The notes under the pieces are model-generated. The model had not been told where the DNA came from. It ran no database searches and saw only the letters and a program-made list of their open reading frames with translations. Below, piece by piece: positions 26,045-35,264 of a stretch of 64,000 nucleotides of DNA. The stretch comes from Hyphomicrobiales bacterium (GTDB lineage Bacteria > Pseudomonadota > Alphaproteobacteria > Rhizobiales > Rhizobiaceae), in the NCBI GenBank assembly GCA_900465685.1, contig UEGR01000013.1:124001-188000 (forward strand), written 5' to 3'. Position 1 is the stretch's first letter. Each line of letters starts with the position of its first letter. The translations under genes were made by a program, and so were the position numbers.

Positions 26045-27730
26045 ATGAACACAACAGCCCGAAGCATATTGGCCGGAACTGCCGAGGGGTCGATCCTCGC
26101 GACAACTGAGCCGCTCAGCTTCTGGGGCGGTGTCGATCCCGCTTCGGGCAAGATCATTGACGTACACCATCCGCTCCATGGGCAGAGCATCAAGGGCGTT
26201 GTGCTTATGATGCCATCGACGCGGGGGTCCTGCACAGGCTCCGGCGTGCTGCTTGACCTTGCGTTGAATGGCATGGCGCCTGCTGCGCTGATTTTCTGTC
26301 AAGTTGAAGACGTGGTGACGCTTGGAGCCTTGATCGCGGACAAGATGTTTGGTCAGTCATTGCCCGTCTTGCGTCTGGCGCCTGATGAGTGGGAGCGTTT
26401 GCGAAACGAGACTGAGGTCGCGATCACGCCAACGACCATAACTGCGCCCGGTTTTCGGTTGCCTCTTTCCACGTCGAAGGAAATGGGTCCCGCTCTTACA
26501 GATGCGGATCAAGCCATGATGGCGGGCCCAGACGGGGAAGTCACCAAACTCGCCATGGAAATCATCTGCGCCATGGCTGCAAACCAAGGGGCAGAACGCC
26601 TGATCGACGTCGCGCAGGCTCACATCGATGGCTGCATCTATGCCAGCCCGGCCAACTTGATCTTTGCGGAGAAAATGGCGGATTTGGGTGCTCGGGTCCG
26701 TGTTCCGACAACAATGAATGCTATCTCGGTTGATCGTGAGCGCTGGCAGGCGCAAGGTGTGCCTGCAAGTTTTGGACGGCCTGCCGCACGGCTTGCCGAC
26801 GCTTATGTGCGGATGGGATGCCAGAACACGTTTACCTGTTCGCCATATCTCCTGGATACAGCTCCGGAACAGGGTGAAATCATCGCATGGGCAGAAAGCA
26901 ATGCGGTCATTTATGCCAATACCGTGCTTGGGGCACGTACGGCGAAACATCCCGATTTCCTTGATCTTTGCATTGCGATTACCGGGCGCGCACCATTGTC
27001 CGGTGTATATCTCGATCAGCATCGGTTTGCGGAACGCATCATTTATATTGAGATGCCGGAAAAATCTGATGACGCATTCTGGCCACTGATCGGTTATCTG
27101 GCTGGCAAGGTTTCGCCGGACCGGATTCCTCTTTTGAGGGGGCTTGAGCATGCCAAGCCAACGGCAGAGAACCTGAAGGCTCTGTGTGCAGCCTTCGGTA
27201 CGACTTCCGCTGCACCTATGCTGCATGTTGAGGGTGTTACGCCAGAGGCGCATCTGATTTCACCCTCGGCTGACACGGCCCGCATCACGAAACACGATAT
27301 GGCGGAGGGCTGGCGGCTGTTGAACGACGGACCCGATGATGTGGAATTGGTTGCGATCGGTAGCCCACATGCTTCTCTTGAAGAGTGCCGAGCTTTTGCG
27401 GATGTATTGCAGGGTGGAAAAGCGGTTACGACCACTATTATAACTGCGGGACGCCAGGTTATTGCCTGCGCACGGGATGAGGGCACGCTGGAAAGACTGG
27501 AAGCCGCGGGCGTTCAGGTTATTCCAGATCTCTGCTGGTGTTCGATTTCTGAGCCGGTTTTCCCGGTTGCAGCCAAAGCGCTTATGACCAACTCCGGCAA
27601 ATACGCGCATTACGGTCCAGGACTATCCGGTCGTGCGGTGCGTTTCGGTAGTCTTGAGAGCTGTGCGCAGGCTGCCCGGACAGGTCGCGTAGCGCATGGC
27701 TTGCCGAAATGGCTAGATGTAAGCAGTTGA
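26045..27730 (+). CDS. Aconitase X, fused small and large domains (cis-3-hydroxyproline dehydratase candidate)
   Basis: 561 residues from the ATG at 26045; frame-open sequence upstream lacks a ribosome site. The N-terminal swivel domain (DUF126, about residues 20-130) holds [29 protein letters not shown] and [21 protein letters not shown]. The rest is the catalytic AcnX domain (DUF521), with [26 protein letters not shown] and a C-terminal DLCWCSI. Cysteines suit an Fe-S cluster. Characterised bacterial fused AcnX enzymes dehydrate cis-3-hydroxy-L-proline. No hydroxyproline reductase or transporter is adjacent, so the substrate is inferred. Follows the nucleotidyltransferase after 129 bases. 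Confidence 0.9.
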   Translation: MNTTARSILAGTAEGSILATTEPLSFWGGVDPASGKIIDVHHPLHGQSIKGVVLMMPSTRGSCTGSGVLLDLALNGMAPAALIFCQVEDVVTLGALIADKMFGQSLPVLRLAPDEWERLRNETEVAITPTTITAPGFRLPLSTSKEMGPALTDADQAMMAGPDGEVTKLAMEIICAMAANQGAERLIDVAQAHIDGCIYASPANLIFAEKMADLGARVRVPTTMNAISVDRERWQAQGVPASFGRPAARLADAYVRMGCQNTFTCSPYLLDTAPEQGEIIAWAESNAVIYANTVLGARTAKHPDFLDLCIAITGRAPLSGVYLDQHRFAERIIYIEMPEKSDDAFWPLIGYLAGKVSPDRIPLLRGLEHAKPTAENLKALCAAFGTTSAAPMLHVEGVTPEAHLISPSADTARITKHDMAEGWRLLNDGPDDVELVAIGSPHASLEECRAFADVLQGGKAVTTTIITAGRQVIACARDEGTLERLEAAGVQVIPDLCWCSISEPVFPVAAKALMTNSGKYAHYGPGLSGRAVRFGSLESCAQAARTGRVAHGLPKWLDVSS

Positions 27731-27809
27731 AACCGCGCGGTTGGTCCAGATTAAGGCTATCGCTGGTTTACATGGCAATTTGCCAAACCTAAAGCCTGTC
27801 ACTATGGCC

Positions 27810-29021
27810 TTAAGCAGAAGCTCCACTTTTCAAAAGAGCGGCAAAGCGCGGGTCAAAATGTCTGCTGATCTGCTCCAATGCCGCTCCCCGTGCAACCGCC
27901 CATATATCGGTTATCCCGACCAATAAACGCGGTAGCGGCCGCACTGGATAGTCAACACTGGAAGAAACGAGCGGCTCGATCCGGTCTACAAGCCGATTGG
28001 CCAATAGTTTCGGCGCTCCGCCGCACAGAATAACGGTTTGGGGATCGAAAATCGCCTCTATCGTATGGATGGCGGATCTGAGCTCCAAAGCTGCCCGTTC
28101 CAGCCACGCTTCCACGCGAGGGTCGTTCTGCATCAATATGGTTTCAAGTTCTGCGGATAGATCGGGTTGTGCCTCGTCGAGTTGCAGATGTTTGTAGAGT
28201 GACGAGAGAGAGGCATGGTGTTCCAGTGGTGTTCCCGGACCGCGATTGGCCATCAGCATGGTGCCAATTTCACCCGCATTGCCCTTGCTGCCTGTATAGA
28301 TTTCTCCATTCAGTATGAGACCGGCGCCAACGCCATATCCAATATAAACGCAGACAACATTATCGAGCCCGTCGGCGAGACCGACCATTTTTTCTGCACG
28401 CGCGCAGGCTGTGGCATCATTCTGCAATGTCACCGTCAGGCCGGTATTTTCGGTAAGCCTGTCGATCAATGGGAAAGATTGCCATGCGCTCATCACCCAT
28501 CGGTCATCCTCGGGAACCGGCGTGCCGAAAGGCCCCGGCATCGCGACGCCAAGCCCCGACATTCGGTAGTGTGCATAGGGAAACTCAAGCGCAAGCGCAG
28601 CCCGCACTTTGGCAATTTCCTCCAGAATGATAGTGCAACCCTCTTCAGGACTATCGGGTGGGAGGGCCGCTTCCCGACGCATGACTTCATCGCCGATCAA
28701 GTTGACGACGACAATCCGCGTCAAATGCCGGTCGATCTGGAGGCCCAATGCAAAGGCTCCCTCCGGCACCAGTCGATAAGGTGTCGCCGGTTGTCCGCGA
28801 CCTTGCCTGACGGCGTTCTCCGAACTCACCAAGCCGTCGCTTTCCAGACCTTCAATGAGGTTGGAGATGGTCTGTTTCGTGAGGTTTGTGGCACGCGCAA
28901 GCTCGGCGCGTGAAAGCGATCTGTTCTGACGCAGCGCGTCGATAATCACCCGGCGATTATGCGCACTTGTGCCTTCATGGTTGGTGCCGCTCGTGGCCCG
29001 AATGTCGCTCTTTCTTGGCAT
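27810..29021 (-). CDS. ROK-family transcriptional regulator (NagC/XylR type)
   Basis: 403 residues from the ATG at 29021, with GAGGGA upstream; a TTG two codons earlier is less likely. The N-terminal winged helix (SRAELARATNLTKQTISNLIEGLESDGLVSS) is followed by a ROK sugar-kinase-like domain (VCVYIGYGVGAGLILNGEIYTGSKGNAGEIG). In the zinc-binding region the usual Cys-rich motif is not evident. Members repress sugar operons and release DNA on binding a sugar or sugar phosphate. Divergent from the ABC-SIS-PfkB operon, with a palindromic operator between them. Confidence 0.92.
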   Translation of the reverse strand: MPRKSDIRATSGTNHEGTSAHNRRVIIDALRQNRSLSRAELARATNLTKQTISNLIEGLESDGLVSSENAVRQGRGQPATPYRLVPEGAFALGLQIDRHLTRIVVVNLIGDEVMRREAALPPDSPEEGCTIILEEIAKVRAALALEFPYAHYRMSGLGVAMPGPFGTPVPEDDRWVMSAWQSFPLIDRLTENTGLTVTLQNDATACARAEKMVGLADGLDNVVCVYIGYGVGAGLILNGEIYTGSKGNAGEIGTMLMANRGPGTPLEHHASLSSLYKHLQLDEAQPDLSAELETILMQNDPRVEAWLERAALELRSAIHTIEAIFDPQTVILCGGAPKLLANRLVDRIEPLVSSSVDYPVRPLPRLLVGITDIWAVARGAALEQISRHFDPRFAALLKSGASA

Positions 29022-29061
29022 CCTCAATCCCTCTTGACACCAATAGATATTTATAACACGT

Positions 29062-29084
29062 TTAAGTCAATGGATTTGACTTAA
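29062..29084. promoter_or_regulatory. Palindromic operator between ROK regulator and sugar operon
   Basis: TTAAGTCAA at 29062-29070 and TTGACTTAA at 29076-29084 form perfect 9-bp inverted arms around a 5-base spacer. It sits 41 bases upstream of the ROK gene and about 110 bases before the binding-protein gene. The site also supplies TTGAC-type -35 boxes in both directions, so a bound repressor would block both promoters. Confidence 0.65.
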
Positions 29085-29192
29085 TAAAGAACATGAACAT
29101 TTAACGGTGGAACAACAGCTCTGAATTCATGGCAGTGAGGCAAATGTGCGGGGCACTTTGCACGGGCCGAAGTCAAGTTAACGGGAGGTAAC

Positions 29193-30431
29193 ATGCTTAA
29201 ATCAATTCACACGATCCTGCTGGGTACGCTGGCCGTATCCGCTTTCTCCATCCCCCACGCTTTTGCCGAGACGACCTTGAACGCTCTGTTCATGGCGCAG
29301 GCCGCTTATAGCGAAGCGGATGTGCGCGCGATGACGGACGCCTTTCAGGCGGCCAATCCGGATGTGAAGGTCAATCTGGAATTCGTGCCCTATGAAGGCC
29401 TGCATGACAAAACGGTTCTGGCTCAAGGCTCGGGGCAGGGCTATGACGTTGTGCTGTTCGATGTGATCTGGCCAGCCGAATATGCAAGCAACAATGTGCT
29501 TGTCGATGTCTCGTCGCGCATTACGGACGAGATGAAGAAGGGCGTTCTGCCGGGTGCGTGGACAACGGTTCAGTATCAGGACAAATATTACGGCATGCCG
29601 TGGATTCTGGACACCAAGTATCTGTTCTACAATAAGGAAATCCTTGAGAAGGCTGGTATCACCAACCCGCCAAAGACCTGGGCCGAACTTAACGATCAGG
29701 CTAAGATCATCAAGGACAAGGGCTTGCTGGCATCGCCAATCGCGTGGAGCTGGGCGCAGGCCGAAGCTGCCATTTGCGACTATACGACCTTGGTGAGCGC
29801 CTATGGGGGCGACTTCCTGAAAGACGGCAAGCCTGCCTTCGATAAAGACGGCGGACTGGATGCCCTCAAATATATGGTAGACAGTTATAAATCTGGCCTC
29901 AGCAACCCCAATTCGAAAGAGTTCCTCGAAGAAGACGTGCGCAAGGTCTTCCAGAACGGCGACGCCGCTTTCGCTTTGAACTGGACCTATATGTACAGCA
30001 AGGTCAATGATCCCGCAGAAAGCAAGGTTGTTGGCAAAGTGGGTGTCGTGCCTGCGCCAGGCGTTGACGGCAAGAGCAAGGTTTCGGCCGTCAACGGTTC
30101 GATGGGGCTTGGTATCACGACCACCAGCAAACATCCCGACGACGCATGGAAGTACATCGTCTTCATGACATCGCAGAAAGTCCAGAACGACTATGCGAAA
30201 CTGTCTTTGCCAATCTGGGCATCGTCCTATGATGATCCGGCTGTGTCCAAGGGTCAGGAAGAGCTGATTGCAGCTGCAAAGCTCGGTCTGGCTGCCATGT
30301 ATCCGCGCCCGACGACACCGAAGTATCAGGAAATGTCCACGGCATTGCAGCAGTCCATTCAGGAAGCCCTGCTGGGACAGTCTTCGCCTGAAGACGCCCT
30401 CAAATCCGCAGCTGAAAACAGCGGACTCTAA
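29193..30431 (+). CDS. Sugar-type ABC transporter substrate-binding protein
   Basis: 412 residues; GGGAGG precedes the ATG. Sec signal (LLGTLAVSAFSIPHAFAE) and a type 2 extracellular solute-binding fold of the MalE/UgpB cluster: NALFMAQAAYSEADVRAMTDAFQAANPDVKVNLEFVPYEG, then GMPWILDTKYLFYNKEILEKAGI and GDAAFALNWTYMYSK. First gene of the operon SBP-permease-permease-SIS-PfkB-ATPase. The enzymes encoded with it suggest a sugar or sugar-amine (Amadori-type) ligand. Confidence 0.93.
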   Translation: MLKSIHTILLGTLAVSAFSIPHAFAETTLNALFMAQAAYSEADVRAMTDAFQAANPDVKVNLEFVPYEGLHDKTVLAQGSGQGYDVVLFDVIWPAEYASNNVLVDVSSRITDEMKKGVLPGAWTTVQYQDKYYGMPWILDTKYLFYNKEILEKAGITNPPKTWAELNDQAKIIKDKGLLASPIAWSWAQAEAAICDYTTLVSAYGGDFLKDGKPAFDKDGGLDALKYMVDSYKSGLSNPNSKEFLEEDVRKVFQNGDAAFALNWTYMYSKVNDPAESKVVGKVGVVPAPGVDGKSKVSAVNGSMGLGITTTSKHPDDAWKYIVFMTSQKVQNDYAKLSLPIWASSYDDPAVSKGQEELIAAAKLGLAAMYPRPTTPKYQEMSTALQQSIQEALLGQSSPEDALKSAAENSGL

Positions 30432-30440
30432 GATGTTGAC

Positions 30441-30475
30441 GGGAGTGGGTGCGCGTGCATCCACTCCCTTCTTTT
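30441..30475 (+). terminator. Hairpin with T-run after the substrate-binding gene
   Basis: GGGAGTGG (30441-30448) pairs with CCACTCCC (30461-30468), extended inward by GTGC/GCAT with a G-T pair, and followed by TTCTTTT. It looks like a leaky intrinsic terminator that sets a high ratio of binding protein to permeases. It also shows that the permease gene starts downstream, at 30497. Confidence 0.72.
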
Positions 30476-30496
30476 ATACAGGCTGAGGTGCAAACA

Positions 30497-31381
30497 ATGT
30501 CCGGCAACTGGATGACAATGCGAGCGTGGTTGCTGATGCTCCCGTTACTCGCCGTCATGATCTGCGTGATCGGCTGGCCAATGTTTGAAACGGTCCGTCT
30601 GTCATTCACAGATGCAAAGCTTGTCGGCACTGGCGGCGAATTTGTTGGTATCGCCAATTACGTCAAGATGCTGTCCAGCTCTAATTTCCAGCGAGCCTTC
30701 TGGACGACGACCTGGTTCTCCCTCATCTCGGTCACGGCTGAAATGGTTCTTGGTGTTCTGGCTGCACTTTTGTTGAACCAGCAGTTTTATGGGCGCACCA
30801 TTCTACGTGCCTTGCTCATTTTACCTTGGGCGCTACCAACGGTGGTTAATGCAACGCTTTGGCGTCTCATCTATAATCCTGAATATGGTGCTCTCAATTC
30901 ACTGTTGACCCAGCTTGGCATCATTTCGGAATACCAGTCATGGCTCGGTGAACCTTCAGCCGCAATGACGGCCCTGATCGTTGCCGACTGCTGGAAGAAT
31001 TTCCCGCTGGTAGCCCTCATTGCATTGGCCGCGCTGCAAGCAGTGCCACGAGACATAACGGCCGCATCACTTGTGGATGGCGCGGGTCCGTTGAACCGCT
31101 TCCGGTTTGTCATTCTGCCATATCTCGCAGGGCCGTTGATGGTCGCACTTGTCCTCCGCACGATTGAGGCATTCAAGGTCTTTGATATCATCTGGATTAT
31201 GACGCGCGGCGGCCCGGCCAATTCAACACGAACATTGTCTATTCTCGTTTATCAGGAAGCCTTTTCCTTCCAGCGGGCCGGGTCGGGCGCGTCGTTGGCG
31301 CTCATTGTGACGCTGATCGTTACGGTTCTGGCTTTGGGTTATGGATTTCTGGTGCGCAAAACGGCTGGAGCGGCAACGTAA
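30497..31381 (+). CDS. Sugar ABC transporter permease (MalF-type)
   Basis: 294 residues from the ATG at 30497, behind GAGGTG. Six hydrophobic helices. The MalF-type cytoplasmic EAA loop reads AASLVDGAGPLNRFRFVILPYLAGPL, preceded by LPWALPTVVNATLWRLIYNPEYGALN. It overlaps the next permease by one base (TAATG). Partner of the MalG-type permease and the ATPase at 34166. Confidence 0.94.
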   Translation: MSGNWMTMRAWLLMLPLLAVMICVIGWPMFETVRLSFTDAKLVGTGGEFVGIANYVKMLSSSNFQRAFWTTTWFSLISVTAEMVLGVLAALLLNQQFYGRTILRALLILPWALPTVVNATLWRLIYNPEYGALNSLLTQLGIISEYQSWLGEPSAAMTALIVADCWKNFPLVALIALAALQAVPRDITAASLVDGAGPLNRFRFVILPYLAGPLMVALVLRTIEAFKVFDIIWIMTRGGPANSTRTLSILVYQEAFSFQRAGSGASLALIVTLIVTVLALGYGFLVRKTAGAAT

Positions 31382-32226
31382 TGGAACGTCGAAGCCCAAT
31401 CGCTACTTTCTTCGTCTACTTCGCAGCACTGGTGCTGGCAGTCGTGATCCTCGCGCCGTTGTTCTGGCTTTTTGTCATGAGCATTTCGCCAATGGCGGAT
31501 TTGTCCGTGCGTCCGCTCAAATGGTGGCCCACGACGGTCGACTTTTCACGTTATCAGGCTCTGTTGTCCACTGTGCCGAACAGCGCGGGTGCAGCCTTTG
31601 TGGCGTCGATGTATAACAGTCTGAGAGTGGCTGGCATGGCAACATTGGTCGCGATTCTCGTTGCAATTCCCGCCGGTTGGGCCGTTTCGCGAACGTCGCG
31701 CATTGGATGGTCGCTGACATTGGTTATTGGAACCTACATGCTGCCCCCGGTGGCGCTCGCCGTGCCGCTTTACATGGTCCTCGCAAAACTTGGTCTACTG
31801 AATTCGGTGTTTGGCCTCGCGCTGGTGTATCTCACCATTCTCGCGCCTTTCACCACATGGCTGATGAAATCCGGTTTCGATGGTATCCCACAGGAGATTG
31901 AGCAGGCAGCTATGATTGATGGGGCGAGCCTTTTCCAGACATTGCGCATCATCACCCTGCCGCTGGCATTGCCTATTGTTGCAACATCGGCGCTGTTTGC
32001 CTTTTTGCTCGGCTGGGATGAATTTTTCTATGCGCTTTTGTTCACTTCTGATCAGCGAGCGCGAACATTGACCGTTGCCATTGCGGATCTCGCTGGCGGG
32101 CGTGTTTCCGATTACGGCCTGATTGCAACCGCTGGCGTTCTGGCTGCTTTGCCACCGGTGATTGTCGGCCTTTTGATGCAGCGCGCGCTTATATCCGGCC
32201 TGACTAGTGGCGGTGTGAAAGGATGA
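31381..32226 (+). CDS. Sugar ABC transporter permease (MalG-type)
   Basis: 281 residues with six helices. The EAA loop reads IEQAAMIDGASLFQTLRIITLPLALPIVATS and the conserved LGWDEFFYALLFT follows. The N-terminal FVMSISPMADL segment is typical of MalG-type partners. Starts on the A of the previous stop and overlaps the SIS gene by four bases (ATGA), so the permeases and the SIS protein are translationally linked. Confidence 0.94.
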   Translation: MERRSPIATFFVYFAALVLAVVILAPLFWLFVMSISPMADLSVRPLKWWPTTVDFSRYQALLSTVPNSAGAAFVASMYNSLRVAGMATLVAILVAIPAGWAVSRTSRIGWSLTLVIGTYMLPPVALAVPLYMVLAKLGLLNSVFGLALVYLTILAPFTTWLMKSGFDGIPQEIEQAAMIDGASLFQTLRIITLPLALPIVATSALFAFLLGWDEFFYALLFTSDQRARTLTVAIADLAGGRVSDYGLIATAGVLAALPPVIVGLLMQRALISGLTSGGVKG

Positions 32227-33245
32227 TAATGAACACGCAAAAGCAGCGTCCAGAAGGACTTGTCGCAATCGATAAGGAAATGGCGCGCCAATTCAGTGAT
32301 GCTCTGATTTCCTTCGAGGACAATCGGGAGCAGGCCGATAAAATCGCCCAGAGTTTGCGCAAGACCGGCAAGCTGTTGCTGTTGGGCATGGGCGGGTCGC
32401 ACGCTGTCAGCCGTGCGGTGGAGCCGCTTTATCGCGCCCATAATATTGATGCAATTGCGATACCGCTTTCGGAACAACTTGGTGCGGCCCTGCCCATTGA
32501 GGGCAAGACCGTTTTGGTTACATCACAGTCTGGCGAAAGCGCTGAGGTCGTGCGCTGGTTCGCCGAGAAGAAGGGCAATGCCGATATATTCGGCCTGACG
32601 CTCGACGCCGGGTCGTTTCTCGGCAAGAAGGTTGATTGTCTGGTGGGAAATGGCGGCGGAGAACTGGCATTTGCCGCAACCCGCAGCCTGACGATCAGCT
32701 TTGCTCTGCATTTGGCCATACTCGCGGCGCTGGGCGACGATCCGGATGCGGTGCTGAATGTATTGAAATCGCCACAGACTGTTGCGATTGATGCAGCACT
32801 TGCCTGCATAGCCGACGTCGATACGATTGTGACGTCAGGGCGCAGTCTTCAAGGCGTAGCGGAGGCGATCGCGCTGGGTTTTACGGAGCTTTCGCGCGTG
32901 CCGAGCTATTCTCTGGAAGGTGGTCAACTGCGCCACGGTCCTATGGAAATGCTCTCGCCCAAGGTTGGCGTCGTCCTGTTCAAAGCTGATGATGCGACCG
33001 CACCGCTGGTGACAGCAATGGCGCAGTCTGTTGTCGCGGCCGGTGCGAAACTGGTGGTGTTCGATGCTTCGGGCGAGCCGCCTGTTCCGGGAGCAGTGAC
33101 AATTTCCTTTCCCGCAGCGAGTGGGCTTGCCGCCATATTCGAGATATTGCCCGCGGCACAGCGGCTTATGATGGCTTTCGCCGACATGCGTGTCGAGAAC
33201 GCCGGAACGCCGGTCCGCTCTTCCAAGATCACGCGGAGTGAATGA
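32223..33245 (+). CDS. SIS-domain sugar phosphate isomerase or deglycase (FrlB/FraB-like)
   Basis: 340 residues, the usual length of FrlB and AgaS-type proteins. Two SIS domains: GKLLLLGMGGSHAVSRAVEPLYR with VLVTSQSGESAEVVRWF, then IVTSGRSLQGVAEAIALGFTEL with SLEGGQLRHGPMEML. The latter corresponds to the ESGEFRHGP region of fructoselysine-6-phosphate deglycase, keeping its Glu and His. No glutaminase domain, so it is not GlmS. Followed by a PfkB kinase. I infer cleavage of a phosphorylated Amadori compound; an aldose-ketose isomerase is the main alternative. Confidence 0.85.
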   Translation: MIMNTQKQRPEGLVAIDKEMARQFSDALISFEDNREQADKIAQSLRKTGKLLLLGMGGSHAVSRAVEPLYRAHNIDAIAIPLSEQLGAALPIEGKTVLVTSQSGESAEVVRWFAEKKGNADIFGLTLDAGSFLGKKVDCLVGNGGGELAFAATRSLTISFALHLAILAALGDDPDAVLNVLKSPQTVAIDAALACIADVDTIVTSGRSLQGVAEAIALGFTELSRVPSYSLEGGQLRHGPMEMLSPKVGVVLFKADDATAPLVTAMAQSVVAAGAKLVVFDASGEPPVPGAVTISFPAASGLAAIFEILPAAQRLMMAFADMRVENAGTPVRSSKITRSE

Positions 33246-34169
33246 GTGAGGCCAATCGCAATTATCGGCAACGTCAATGTCGACATGATCCTCGGTCCCA
33301 CTGCAGCCTGGCCGCAACCGGGAACCGAGAACATTGTCAGCCATGATGAGTTGCGCGTCGGTGGCTCGGCGGGCAATTCGGCACTGACGCTTATGGCGCT
33401 GGATGTGCCGTTTCAGATAGCTGCCAATACCGGCTCAGACCAGTTTGGGCGTTGGCTTGCCGAGCATTTTGGTGATCATGCCCGGCATTGGGCGGTGTTT
33501 GCAGGCAAGACCACTTTGTCCGTTGGCTTGACGCATCCAGATGGTGAGCGGACGTTCTTCACGACGCTCGGCCATCTGCCGCATTTTTCCATTGAAGATG
33601 CTTTGGCGGGACTTGACGGTCAGGCTCTGTCTGGTGGGCTGGCACTGCTGTGCGGAAGCTTTCTGACCGACAGGTTGGCCGATGCCTATGACCAGTTTTT
33701 TGATTGGGCTGATCATCACAACATCGACGTGGCCCTTGATACTGGCTGGCCCGTTGAAGGTTGGACTGAACGGAACCGAAGCCGCGCACTTTCATGGTTG
33801 AAACGCGGCAAGTTCGCGATGTTCAATGAGGTTGAGACGGTCAATCTTGGAAATTCGGCTGACCCTATAGAGGCTGCACGCAGTCTAGCGCAGATTATGC
33901 CGAACGATGCACTTTTCATCGTCAAATGCGGCCCGAACGGTGCTTTTGCCGTGGAATGTGATGGCAGTGTCATATCGGTGGATGCGCCTCAGTTGACGGT
34001 TATCGACACGATTGGTGCGGGCGATGTTTTCAATGCGGCTTTCCTGGCGTCTTTCGCCAAGGGGCAGACGGTTGAGGCCAGTTTGCGCGCCGCCACACGC
34101 AGCGCGTCCCGGGCAATTTCTACAAACCCACGGGCCTACACATCGGACATCGAAGGAGCGCTTGTATGA
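33246..34169 (+). CDS. PfkB-family carbohydrate kinase (FrlD-like candidate)
   Basis: 307 residues from a GTG directly after the previous stop. PfkB signature 1 is represented by VGGSAGNSALTLMALDV and signature 2 by DTIGAGDVFNAAFLASFAKG with the catalytic Asp. The N-terminal strand IAIIGNVNVDMILGP is typical of ribokinase-like folds. Expected to phosphorylate the imported compound with ATP before the SIS enzyme acts. The kinase and SIS pairing within an ABC operon parallels frlD-frlB. Overlaps the ATPase gene by four bases. Confidence 0.92.
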   Translation: MRPIAIIGNVNVDMILGPTAAWPQPGTENIVSHDELRVGGSAGNSALTLMALDVPFQIAANTGSDQFGRWLAEHFGDHARHWAVFAGKTTLSVGLTHPDGERTFFTTLGHLPHFSIEDALAGLDGQALSGGLALLCGSFLTDRLADAYDQFFDWADHHNIDVALDTGWPVEGWTERNRSRALSWLKRGKFAMFNEVETVNLGNSADPIEAARSLAQIMPNDALFIVKCGPNGAFAVECDGSVISVDAPQLTVIDTIGAGDVFNAAFLASFAKGQTVEASLRAATRSASRAISTNPRAYTSDIEGALV

Positions 34170-35236
34170 GCACCCTGACTATAAACAATGTATGCAAGAG
34201 CTTTGGACCGACTGACATCCTCAAGGGTATCGATCTGTCACTGGCCAGTGGTGAGTTTCTGGTTCTGCTCGGCGCTTCCGGCTCCGGCAAGTCCACATTG
34301 CTCAACATTATTGCAGGTCTGGCAGAGCCGACCAGCGGCGACATTCGCATCGATGAGCGCTCTATCGTTGGTGTTCATCCCAAGGACAGGGACACGGCGA
34401 TGGTGTTTCAGTCCTATGCGCTGTACCCAAATCTGAATGTAAGACGCAATATTGGCTTCGGTCTCGAAATGCGCAAAGTGCCAGCCGCAGAACGGGAGAA
34501 GGCTGTTCTGGACGCGGCGCGCCTTCTCCAAATTGAGAGTCTGCTGGATAGAAAGCCTGCACAGCTTTCTGGCGGGCAACGCCAGCGTGTTGCAATAGGG
34601 CGCGCACTGGTGCGGCATCCGAAGTTGTTCCTATTCGATGAACCCCTGTCCAACCTCGATGCAAAACTGCGCATGGAGATGCGCGCCGAGTTGAAGCGGT
34701 TACATCAACTCATGAAGACCACCATGGTTTATGTCACGCATGACCAGATTGAAGCGATGACATTGGCGACGCGCATTGCTGTGATGCGCAACGGACGTAT
34801 CGAGCAACTGGATACACCGGAAAATGTCTATAACCGGCCAGCGACCCTTTATGTGGCGACATTTGTTGGTGCTCCGCCGATGAATATGCTGGAAGCCAGC
34901 TTCACTGGGGATCGTCTGACCATCGATGGCACTGAAACCAGTATTCCGGTGGGCAGCCTACCGCGCGTTGACCATGGCAAACGAGTCCTGCTGGGCGTTC
35001 GGTCAGAAGCAGTCGGTCGAGAGCGCAAAGAACAAAGTGTCGTTTTGCGGATGAAATGCGATATTGCAGAACTCACCGGTCCCGAATTGATCGTCACCGG
35101 GACTGTCGGTTCGCAAAGGCTCGTGGCAGCGTTGCCGCCAAGTCACAAAGTACAGCCGGGTGAAGAGTTCGACGTCATGCTCGATCCCGAGAATGTTCAT
35201 CTCTTTGATCCCGAGACCGAATTGCGGCTCAACTGA
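34166..35236 (+). CDS. MalK/UgpC-type sugar ABC transporter ATPase
   Basis: 356 residues. Walker A GASGSGKSTLLNIIAGL, Q-loop MVFQSYALYPNLNVRRNIGFGL, signature LSGGQRQRVAIGRAL, Walker B LFLFDEPLSNLDAKLR, H-loop VYVTHDQIEAMTLA. The C-terminal third is the MalK-type regulatory OB/TOBE domain, ending GEEFDVMLDPENVHLFDPETELRLN. Last gene of the operon; it powers the permeases at 30497-32226. Confidence 0.94.
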   Translation: MSTLTINNVCKSFGPTDILKGIDLSLASGEFLVLLGASGSGKSTLLNIIAGLAEPTSGDIRIDERSIVGVHPKDRDTAMVFQSYALYPNLNVRRNIGFGLEMRKVPAAEREKAVLDAARLLQIESLLDRKPAQLSGGQRQRVAIGRALVRHPKLFLFDEPLSNLDAKLRMEMRAELKRLHQLMKTTMVYVTHDQIEAMTLATRIAVMRNGRIEQLDTPENVYNRPATLYVATFVGAPPMNMLEASFTGDRLTIDGTETSIPVGSLPRVDHGKRVLLGVRSEAVGRERKEQSVVLRMKCDIAELTGPELIVTGTVGSQRLVAALPPSHKVQPGEEFDVMLDPENVHLFDPETELRLN

Positions 35237-35241
35237 TCGTT

Positions 35242-35260
35242 CCGACCATCGTATGGTCGG
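35242..35260 (+). terminator. Hairpin between convergent operons
   Basis: CCGACCAT (35242-35249) and ATGGTCGG (35253-35260) form an 8-bp stem with a 3-base loop just after the ATPase stop codon and before the convergent SorC gene end. No T-run, but its position between convergent genes suits a bidirectional terminator. Confidence 0.55.
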
Positions 35261-35264
35261 TAAA

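Noticed and set aside
27731-27742. AACCGCGCGGTT palindrome after aconitase X
   Set aside because: Self-complementary but with no loop and no T-run; too short to call a terminator.
32223-33245. GlmS (glucosamine-6-phosphate synthase)
   Set aside because: The protein has the two SIS domains but no N-terminal glutaminase domain.
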